Of a stretch of 64,000 nucleotides of DNA, positions 55,767 through 64,000 are shown in pieces. This DNA is from Phoronis australis. Taxonomy: Eukaryota > Phoronida > Phoronidae. Location: positions 584,597-648,596 of the forward strand of contig NMRA01000094.1 in the NCBI GenBank assembly GCA_002633005.1. The letters run 5' to 3'. The stretch's first letter is position 1; every line of letters begins with the position of its first letter. Both the position numbers and the translations under genes were made by a program. The notes under the pieces were generated by a model that was not told where the DNA came from, did no database searches, and worked only from the letters and a program-made list of their open reading frames with translations.

Positions 55767-57104
55767 ATGCGCCCACATCTGTCTGGCATCTGCTACTCTA
55801 TCTCTGCATGTGTTCCTTTTATGGACAAATTGACAGCATGAGTGAACTTTCTGATGGATCCGACTTCGGGTGTGCCCCTTAGTGCCAATTCTAGTTTTTT
55901 ACGTTTACCTCTCTATCTTCAAAGGTCCTCTACAGATTTTTTAAAATTTGGCATTATAGACATGTATTATAGAGATGATGCTTATCCTCCTGTTTTCGGA
56001 TGGATCCAAGGTACTTTGTGCCACCTAGTGGACATTTTAGTTTTCTTACGTTTACCTCTGTATCTTCAAAGGTGTTGCACAGATTATCATAAAATTTGGA
56101 ATATAGTTATCTATTGGTGAGATGATGCTATACTCTCGTTTTCAGATGGATTTGAGGTATTTTGCGCCACCTAGTGGCCATTTTTGCTGTCTTCGAGTCT
56201 GTTTTTTGGCGTCCGTCCCTCTATCAACCAAACCACTCCAAGGATGGTTGTGAAAAATGTCATGTATGTTCTTACTAGGAATAGAACGGCTGATGATGAT
56301 TTTCCGACGACTTCGACTTCTGTGGCACCTCCTAGTGGCAGTTTTGCTTTTTGCGCTCATGGCTGTATCTCCTAAACCCTTTGAAGGATCTTTACAAAAT
56401 TTAGCAAATGTATTTACATGACATTGACAACAGACGACGACGACTTTTAAATGGATCTCACTACCGGTGTGCCCCCCAGTGGAAATTTTGTTCTTTTCCA
56501 TTTACCTCCACAGATTTTCATTTCTTTTGAATATATGTATCTATTGGTGAGATGATGCTATCCTTCCGTGGTGGGCATTTTTGTTCTTTTAGTGAGTCTG
56601 TTTTTTTGCGTCTGGCCCTCTATCAGCCAAACCATTCTATTAGGATGATTTTGAAAATTGGCGTATATGTTCTCAGTGTGAAGAGAATGGTTAACGATGA
56701 CAACTTTGACTGATTTGACACCTCCTAGTGGCAGTTTCCCTTTGTTTTGCACTCATAGCTGTATCTCTGAAACCCACTGCAGGAACTTTATTATATTTAG
56801 TAAGTATATTTATATGAAGTGAACAACAGACCACGATGACTTTCAGACAGCTCCGACGAACGCTGTGCCCCCTACCCAGGCAATTTATTATTTTTCCATT
56901 TTCCTTTGTTTCTCTGAAGTTCTTGTACAGATTTTTATGAAATTTAGTTAATAGCTTTCTGAGATGATGACATCCCATTTTTGGTGTATTCAATGTATTT
57001 TGTGCTATCTTGTGGCCATTTTTATGATACAAATTAAACAACCCTATAAGCACACCATTTTTGGTGCATTGGTAGGCGCATTTCAACGCCCTGTGTTGCT
57101 CTTG
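55767..57104 (+). mobile_element. satellite-like cassette C3 inserted in the duplicated segment
   Basis: Comparison with copy A gives its exact limits: ATGCGCCCACAT... to ...GTTGCTCTTG, with TTT on each side. The left palindrome and GTCCG block are mostly lost. Cores lie at 55872, 56018, 56164, 56325 and 56469 (146, 146, 161, 144 apart), then decayed monomers and the terminal CAACGCCCTGTGTTGCTCTT block. Confidence 0.85.
56018..56177 (-). promoter_or_regulatory. two CTCF consensus matches
   Basis: Minus strand CCACTAGGTGGCAC (56018-56031) and CCACTAGGTGGCGC (56164-56177), both full matches, same orientation as all others in the window. Confidence 0.4.
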
Positions 57105-57780
57105 TTTGAAATTGAAAGTCAAATGGCGAAAAAACAGTAATTCTGAGAAAAAGAATCGTTACATTTCATTTGAAAGAGTATGCCTTAGAGAATCCACATG
57201 CAAAAAATTCACGTCATTTCCTCTTCCCGTTCAAGTGGCACCTCTGAGCGCGATTGAAAATTGATGAAAATGCGTCAGATCCACCATTTTCAAAACAACT
57301 TCCGGTTTAGGAGCACTCGACAATAGTTAGCTGCAGGAAACTAACACATGAAAAATTTCAAAGCAACTGGTCCTACAATGCACCCTCAACAGGACAAAAC
57401 ATTTCCGTCCCAAAATCGAGGTGCTCATGTACTATGGCCAATATTTCCACCATCTTTGACCGGAATGATTTTCAGCATATTTGTAGAACACATCTGGTAC
57501 ATTAATCATACTGATTTTCAGACATGTGTGTCAAAAATTGCGGCCTCAGTATGAGCATTTGAATCTGAATTTGAAAACAAAATGGCCCCCACGTATGCCA
57601 ACTTGAATCCGATCATGAAGAAATACAATTGGTTTCCATCACTTCCTCAACCAGAGGTTGTGTGTGAATTTTGTGGAAATCGGTCAAAAATATGACCTGC
57701 AGAGTGTGAACAAACAAAAAACAATCTTTATCGCAGAGCAACATTATACTTGGCAAAATAAATCGCCAAGTAATATGAAG

Positions 57781-58919
57781 TTTTCAATGTTATTGTTTGG
57801 TGCTGTATTTAGCTGGTGTCTTTATGCTGTAGTTATTGTTGATACATTGATTCAGCTATGTTGTTCTTTTGAAAATTTAATGAAGGTTATCATTTTAGAA
57901 AGTTTATTCGCCATCTTGACCATCAAGAGTTGTTGAAATTGAGAAAGCCCCATGTTTTGTAGTAGACTCTTCGGGTCTACATATTGAATTGCAGATGATA
58001 TGCTGTTGTGTATGTGATGTCCTCTTATTAGTAATTGACTATGCGGGGGGGGGGGGGGGGGGTNTTATATTAGTAGACAGTAACTATGTGATACCTTGTT
58101 ATACTAATTACCCACAGTGTTGACTGCTCATACCTTAGTGTTGACTGTAGCTATGGCAACACGATTTGTAACTTACTTTTAAATTTTTTTGAGAACTTTA
58201 TTCATAATTAATATCGTGATTTCATCCACAAATCTTTTTGTTTGCAAGCCATTACTTGGACGGTACCATGGTATTTTGTGCATAATGGAGGGGACAGCTC
58301 AATAAATAAATTGTACTTTTCAGATGAACAAACTTAAAATTCAAAACTTTGTGAAACACTCTTGCATAACTGTTCTTAACCAGGGCTTGACGTCAGCGAC
58401 TACTCGCTGGAAAATATGAAAGTTAAATCCTGGTAGGACGCTCGGCAGTTCTTTTTTTTTGGTGTTTTTGGTCGTCACTTTGTACAAATCTAGAAGTACT
58501 AGTGCAGAATATACTGTCACTTGTATTTTCAATCAGGCATTTTCGCCGGTGGTGAGCGCTGTTAATTGTGGAAGTTTCAAAAATATTCATAAAAAACAAA
58601 AGGAATATTGAGCCGTAACAAAGCGGACTTCTTATTGCAAATTTTGTTCTATTGTCAAATTCTATTGAAGTTACTCAGGAAAACCAAGCATATTTATTAC
58701 ATGGGGACTATAAATGCTATCATATGACATTAATGCAAAAAAATTCTTTATTTTGCGTTTTTGGGTAAATCCAGAAAGACTCAGACCCATATGGTGTGGC
58801 AGAGTGGAAGTAACCGGACATTTTTGCTTTATTGACAAATTTGGGCATTTCACCATGAAAACTCATTTTTGCCATTCTGCAGAAATGGATATTGGGAGTT
58901 GTACATTTCACCACTTTTT
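57781..58919. other. no gene seen; poly-G run
   Basis: 18 consecutive G at 58045-58062 followed by an ambiguous base at 58064. Nothing else supported. Confidence 0.5.
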
Positions 58920-59246
58920 ATACGCCCACATATTTATATATGGACGCATTATGCCGTCATCTCTGTCCATCCGTCCGTCTGGGCGGCATCCGTCTGGCGT
59001 CCGCTGCTCTATCTCTTAAACCGTGTGACCTATGTTAATGAAATTATGCACATCACATATGTTCCTTTCATAGATAGGACGCATGTGCGTACTTTCGGAC
59101 GGAACTGGTGCTGTCCCCTTGTGGCAATTTTAGTTTTTTACATGTGCCTCTGTATCTTTCAAGGCATTTTGATAAAATTTGGCATTTCTGCATCTGTTGG
59201 TGAGGTAACGCTCTCCTCTCATTTTCCGATGGATTCGATGTAGTTT

Positions 59247-59260
59247 GCGCCACCTAGTGG
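59247..59260 (-). promoter_or_regulatory. CTCF consensus match
   Basis: Minus strand CCACTAGGTGGCGC within cassette C4. Confidence 0.4.
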
Positions 59261-60097
59261 CCATTTTTACTGTTTTTGAGTCTGTTTGTTGGTGCCCAAC
59301 CCTGTATCAACCAAACCGCTTTAAGGATGATTGTGAAAATTGGCATGCATGTTATTATTTTGAAGAGCACAGCTCATGATGATTTTCCGACGTCTTTGTC
59401 TACTGTGGTGCCTCCTAGTAGCAGTTTTGTTTTTTGTCCTCATAGCTGTATCTCCTGAACCGTTTGCAGGATCTGTACTAAATTTAGCAAATGTATTTAT
59501 ACTATGTTGACAACGGACGACCACGACTTTCGGACAGATCTGACTACTGGTGTGCTCCCTAATGGCAATTTTAGTTTTTTACATTTACCTCTGTTCCATA
59601 ACAGATTTTCATAAAATTTGGAAAAAAGGCATCTATTGGTGAGATGACGCTATCCTCCTATTTGCGGGTGAAATCGAGGTATTTTGCGCCACCTTGTGGC
59701 CATTTTTGCTCTTTTTGAGTCCACCTTCTATCAACCAATCCATTCTAAGGATGATTATGAAAATTGGTGTATATGTTCTCAGTGTTAAGAGGACGATTGC
59801 GATGACTTTGACTACTGTGGCGGCTCCTAGTGGTAGTTTTGTTTGTTTTGCGCCCATAGGTGTATGTCCTAAACCCACTGCAGAATCTTTATTAAATTTA
59901 GTAAGGGTAACTATGTGAAGCTAACAACAGACCATGACTTTTAGGTGGATCCAAGGAACGCTGTGCCCCCTAGTTGGCAATTTCATTTTTCCTTTGTTTC
60001 TCCGAAGTTCCTTGACAGATTTTTATGAAATTTGGTATATAGTTTTCTATTAGAGTATTGATGGCAACTCTCATTTTGAGATGTATTGGACATTTTT

Positions 60098-60111
60098 GCG
60101 CCATCTAGTGG
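60098..60111 (-). promoter_or_regulatory. CTCF consensus match
   Basis: Minus strand CCACTAGATGGCGC within cassette C4, a full match using the A/T alternatives of the consensus. Confidence 0.4.
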
Positions 60112-60199
60112 CCATTTTTATGATGCAAATAATCAACCCTAGACGCACCTCATGTGCGGTGCCTTCATGGGTGCATTTCAACGCTCCGCATTGCTCTTG

Positions 60200-63007
60200 T
60201 TACGAATTTAAAATGAAAACACTGCGATGCACTTCTCATACTAAAAGAATGTGTACACACTGCACTGAGTAGGAAAGAGGGCAAAATGGTCAACCAGGTG
60301 ATTGGAACACTTGCAGCATGATGACCTGCGAGACCGGTTGCAAAAATTTTGTTGTATTTTTACATGTTAATGCCAGTTAATTTCTTGGATGAATAATGGC
60401 ACTTTTGTCACAGCTTGGACACACCAAACAGGTGAGAACATCTCGGGCCTTAAGTGACATATGTGTTTAGTATTAAAGTAGTGTCTTTGTTCAATATTCT
60501 ACGTCATTTAATGTTTTAAAATCTTATTCAAAGACTTACCGTTTCTATAGTACCTTCTGTGCTTCATCATTCTTTTGCAGAACTCATCTGTAGTCTTTGG
60601 CCAATTATGCCATTGATAATTAATGATACCCTACCTTCTAAGTGAACCTCTGTGCTATGAAGTCAATATCCACATGCCCAGAGGTACTTCCATAAGTGAC
60701 TATATGGTTCACTTGATGTGTTAGGAACTCTATCAAGGGTCCCATTTTGACAACAGAATTCTACATGAGAGTTATGTTATCATGATTTACGTTGTTTTGT
60801 TGATGACTACAGTTGTAGTGATTGTTAAAAAACAAAAGCGGGGATGTAAAATGGATTTAATAACTGCAATATTCTCTTGGACTGGGGGTGAATTTCATTT
60901 AGACCTCGCATTAATCAGGCTTAACCCTTACCCCACACATTTTTGGTGTCTGAAAACTAACGATTTGACTTCAGTGGAAGTCAGTAATTGTAGAATATCC
61001 CATGCAGTTATTCCTCTGGATGGTGAAACAATTTGGAAAGAAAACATCCAGAGCAATTGTAGCATTGTTGTGATGTTCTGTATAAGATGCTTATATGCAC
61101 CAGGTTTGATCTGCACTGCAAACAGATGATTGACTTCAAGCACAACAAAAGTTGAATATTTTTTGTTTTGTGAGTTTTGTATAGTTTAATGCTCCCAATG
61201 AGGAAAAAAATGGATTGTATCGTAGGCCGTCATAAGCTATTTCATGTATACAGACTCCTTTTTCATGGGGCTGCAGGAATTATCAGTACATCCCCCGTAG
61301 TTCCTCCAAATCTTACTTAAGATATCTAGGTATGGAACATGATAGCCTCAACATGGATACTAATTTGTAGGTAACTAATTATTTTATATATCATAAATAT
61401 GCATCAATTTATAGATATTGATATAGATATATAGATATAATTCCCTTTGCCGTGATACAAGTCAATCACTTTGTTTCCATGGCAACATAGGTAAGATGCC
61501 AAGTTTGATTTTTATCTAGCGGCTTGGTTTCCCATCGCATTACTTGGTCTGATCATCTGCGCATTACTTGGTCTGATCATCTGCGAGTGCTTCATATCTT
61601 TTTACTGCTGAAGGCCAACAAATTTGGTAAGCATAAATAAATGACAGCTTAATACCTATCACAAGGTATTACATTTCTTGGACAACAACACTGGGTCTCC
61701 TACAGTTGTAGGCCATTGTGGAAGTCAGGTCTGTGATTTGTGCTGCAAAGATGCCCCTGTGTAAAGCTTTGCTAATTGCTGGGTATTCTGGAATGTAATC
61801 ACTTGTTTATCAATGGATGTCTTGTCATGGATTGTGATGTGTTCTTGTGGCTGCCTTTAGCATCCCTAATCTGATTAGACTTGTTGCCTGGTTGAGATTT
61901 GCTAACCTGTGTGTAAGCATAAATGTTTAATTAAACCACTTAAGGGAATTAAAAACAATTTAGAGCACAAATTGATTGTGTTGTTGCAAGGATTAGGTCC
62001 ATGTTTATTGATCCTGTTGTAGTGAGGTGAGGAGGCCAAAAGTAACTACCCTACTTTGGCCAGCCACAGCTGAGGAGGCCATCGGTGGATGAGAAAAGGC
62101 TGACAGTGGACGATTGCGGGTTTAGTTCCACCTTAGGAAGTCACTAGAGCATGCGGTCTGTCCTCCTGTGGAGAGCTGAGTTGGGTGATGATGACAAAGG
62201 ACAAGATGAGTGTGTTATGCACAGCAATTTGGTCACAGTGCTCAAATGAAACTGGAGTCTAGTGTGCATTCTTTGTAAGTGAACAGTAAATCACTTTATA
62301 GCAGTAACCCTTCTAGCGGGCTTAAAACTTGTTACTGAAAATATTGTTTGGGTCGTTTCAGTATTATGCATCCTTGTGAAAATATTTTCATTATTTTAAT
62401 CACGCTTGGTAAACATTTCTTAAATCATAAATTATTGGAATTATTTATAATTTAAATATAGTTTGCGGTAATCTATGTAACCATTTATTGCCAAAACACA
62501 ACTTAATTTTGCTGATCTATTTTACTGTAAAAGTTTTTGTAATCTAATTCACATGCTATTAATGGAGGAATCTTAAACTCATTTCATCTATTTAATGCTG
62601 TAGTTCACTATTTAATGCTGTAGTTCACTATTTGATCATGTTCTTAGTCAACAACGAGTTGCAAAGGAATGAATGAAGTAAAGATGCAATTTCAAGATGG
62701 GTTTCAATGGTATGAAATTTCCCAGGCCCGTTTTGTTCCCTTATTATGGAAGGTTTACCAGGTAGACAGTCATTCCTCAGACAACATTAGCCTTTTAGGC
62801 CATGTAATTGGATGAAAATTGCATAAGTGCTCTTTAGGAGTAGTAGTTCAGTCAGATGGAATTAGCTTGAACTAGTGTGTTGAGTTCACAAATTTTACTG
62901 TCTGTAAGGTTGAGGCTTTAAAATGTTGCGTGCAAACAGTGTAAGAAGTTAAATCCTTGGTCAGCTGTTGGTAAAGACTATAACATAAAAATACTTTTAC
63001 CTTCCAG
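60200..63007. other. no gene seen
   Basis: Short direct duplications at 61537-61585 (GCATTACTTGGTCTGATCAT) and 62592-62631 (TATTTAATGCTGTAGTTCAC). No supported coding sequence. Probably upstream or first-intron sequence of the gene at 63178. Confidence 0.45.
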
Positions 63008-63177
63008 ACAATACACCTGGTACTGCTCTGTTCTGTGGTTTCCAGCCCAAGCCATCAAACCACTCCTACTACTGATCACTGTCACACAACTGACTTGTTT
63101 GCTGGCAGACTGGCAATGACTAGACCTGGTCAGAGTTTCAACTGTTTTTAAGGAATACTTCAACACATTACTTCAAG
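63008..63177 (+). other. candidate 5' UTR part of the exon at 63178
   Basis: Preceded by a pyrimidine-rich acceptor (TACTTTTACCTTCCAG ending 63007). No in-frame ATG after the in-frame TAG at 63121-63123, which places translation start at 63178. Confidence 0.4.
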
Positions 63178-63301
63178 ATGGATCGAAGAAGATCACGCCG
63201 ACTTTCAATCCCAGACCTGGTGGTTTCATACTTCCAGAAGAAAGGCTCACGTCGCAACTCTGTGGCTATTACACCGGAAAGTATTGAAGAATTTCAGCAA
63301 G
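63178..63301 (+). CDS. first coding exon of an unrecognised gene
   Basis: ATG at 63178 (context TTCAAGATGG: purine at -3, G at +4) opens a 41-codon frame, MDRRRSRRLSIPDLVVSYFQ followed by KKGSRRNSVAITPESIEEFQ and Q. It ends one base into the next codon at the strong donor GTAAGC. An in-frame TAG at 63121 shows the start is not further upstream on this exon. The peptide is very basic at first, with two R-R-x-S type kinase-site motifs (RRLS, RRNS), then acidic. No transmembrane or signal sequence. It looks like the cytosolic N-terminus of a larger protein continuing beyond 64000. I do not recognise the family. Confidence 0.55.
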
Positions 63302-64000
63302 GTAAGCTCATAACACCAAGGTGTTTCCGGCTTACAGAATGAAGGATATCAGAGCTACAATATTTGACCTGTTGCCAGTTCTGGGCTCAGGTTATAATAT
63401 TAAATATTGCCCCATGATAGTATTGATTAGTTGTATAGTCCTTAACTCACACAAGATCTCAGCATGCTCCAGGATCAGATAACAGTCTCCTTTCTTGCTT
63501 CCTACTGGTAGGGTTTTCAGATAGCCATTGTAGGCCCTGTCTGTGGCTACAGACAGTTTTCCTTTGTGGGGGTCAGCCAGACTTTAACTAAGATCACTAC
63601 TATGAACAGTGACACAACAGGAATATGACTGCTAACAACTAAAAATAATTAGCAGTATTAAAAATAATTTATTGTATTGTAAAGTGACATAATTATGGTA
63701 AAGATAATTAATAGTATCATAAAGTGATATATGGCAACATGTCGTCACCTAGTTAGGACACAATATGGCAAACCAGAGGAATTTTATTTTTACATTTATG
63801 AATGAAAGATAAGTAACAGCAAATTGATGATTTATAATTTTTATGTCCTAGGTCCATATTGTTGTCATCTAATGCTGTATCTCTGAAACCTTTGAATAGG
63901 TGTTTTGAAAACATGTTTCCATCATAGATGAGAAGCCATGTGCAATATTTCAGATGGGTACAACTTGCACTAGGCTCCACAGTGACAAATTTTTAAAGAG
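63302..64000 (+). other. intron of the gene starting at 63178
   Basis: No further exon recognised before the window end. AT-rich repeats of AATTAGCAGTATTAAAAATA type near 63650. The minus-strand open frame at 63753-63980 has no domain. Confidence 0.5.

Larger units (their letters stand above)
55427..57780 (+). repeat. tandem duplication, copy B (carries the cassette)
   Basis: Same block order as copy A, interrupted between TTCAAATTTTGCA (ends 55760) and GAAATTGAAAG (starts 57108) by cassette C3. Neither copy shows a protein. The GAT runs at 55465-55510 correspond to those at 54648-54690. Confidence 0.85.
58920..60199 (+). repeat. satellite-like cassette C4
   Basis: Left end ATACGCCCACATATTTATAT with palindrome (58922-58947), GTCCGTCTGG block, monomer cores at about 59112, 59247, 59408, 59552, 59686, 59820, 59963 and 60098, and right end GCATTTCAACGCTCCGCATT then GCTCTTG. 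Structurally complete, moderately diverged. T-rich bases flank both ends. Confidence 0.88.

Noticed and set aside
10463-60199. Calling the cassettes Helitrons
   Set aside because: Terminal hairpin is present, but TC and CTRR ends and A/T target insertion are not; T-rich flanks occur at both ends.

Overview
The window looks like a metazoan nuclear genome: AT-rich, sparse multi-exon genes with GT/AG introns of 0.5 to 10 kb, and dense non-LTR, Penelope-like and TIR-element debris. The repeat content suggests a marine invertebrate (deuterostome-like), but the species cannot be fixed from this sequence. Two scaffold gaps (455-795 and 53072-53275) fall inside repeats.

Only one gene can be read well. 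It is a plus-strand member of the SLC7 cationic amino acid transporter family, closest by eye to SLC7A14/SLC7A4, with six exons from 7403 to 28090. All intron phases join in frame to give 640 complete residues and a stop. The N-terminal exon (roughly the first 35-80 residues) is not visible and is probably upstream of the window. A second gene begins near the right edge: 63178-63301 encodes a 41-residue basic N-terminus ending at a clean splice donor. A possible 43-bp untranslated exon lies at 36980-37022. No rRNA, tRNA, CRISPR or operon-like features were seen.

The rest is repeat. 0.4-1.2 kb: LINE reverse-transcriptase tail (minus). 2.5 kb: nested hAT-like MITEs, with relatives at 8.3, 16.8 and 35.6 kb. 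5.6-6.1, 22.5-22.9 and 34.5-34.7 kb: Penelope-like remnants. 6.9-7.3 kb: foldback element. 13.6 and 35.0 kb: two copies of a ~410-bp MITE. 20-27 kb: four intronic minisatellites. 31.0-33.7 kb: diverged repeats with RFX-like palindromes, then a 25-bp minisatellite interrupted by a LINE. 38.3-39.3 kb: TTAA-flanked element with ~300-bp inverted arms. 52.3-53.9 kb: 1.68-kb element with perfect 26-bp TIRs. 54.6-57.8 kb: tandem duplication in which one copy is empty and the other carries a large insertion.

The most unusual content is a dispersed satellite-like cassette at 10.5-11.9, 41.6-46.1, 55.8-57.1 and 58.9-60.2 kb. It has defined ends, a palindrome at the left and a small hairpin at the right. 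It is built of ~150-bp monomers, organised at 43.3-44.5 kb as a regular 451-bp trimer. Nearly every monomer carries a CCTAGTGGC core whose reverse complement matches or nearly matches the CTCF consensus. At least twelve sites match CCASYAGRKGGCRS fully, all in one orientation. Whether CTCF binds them is inference.
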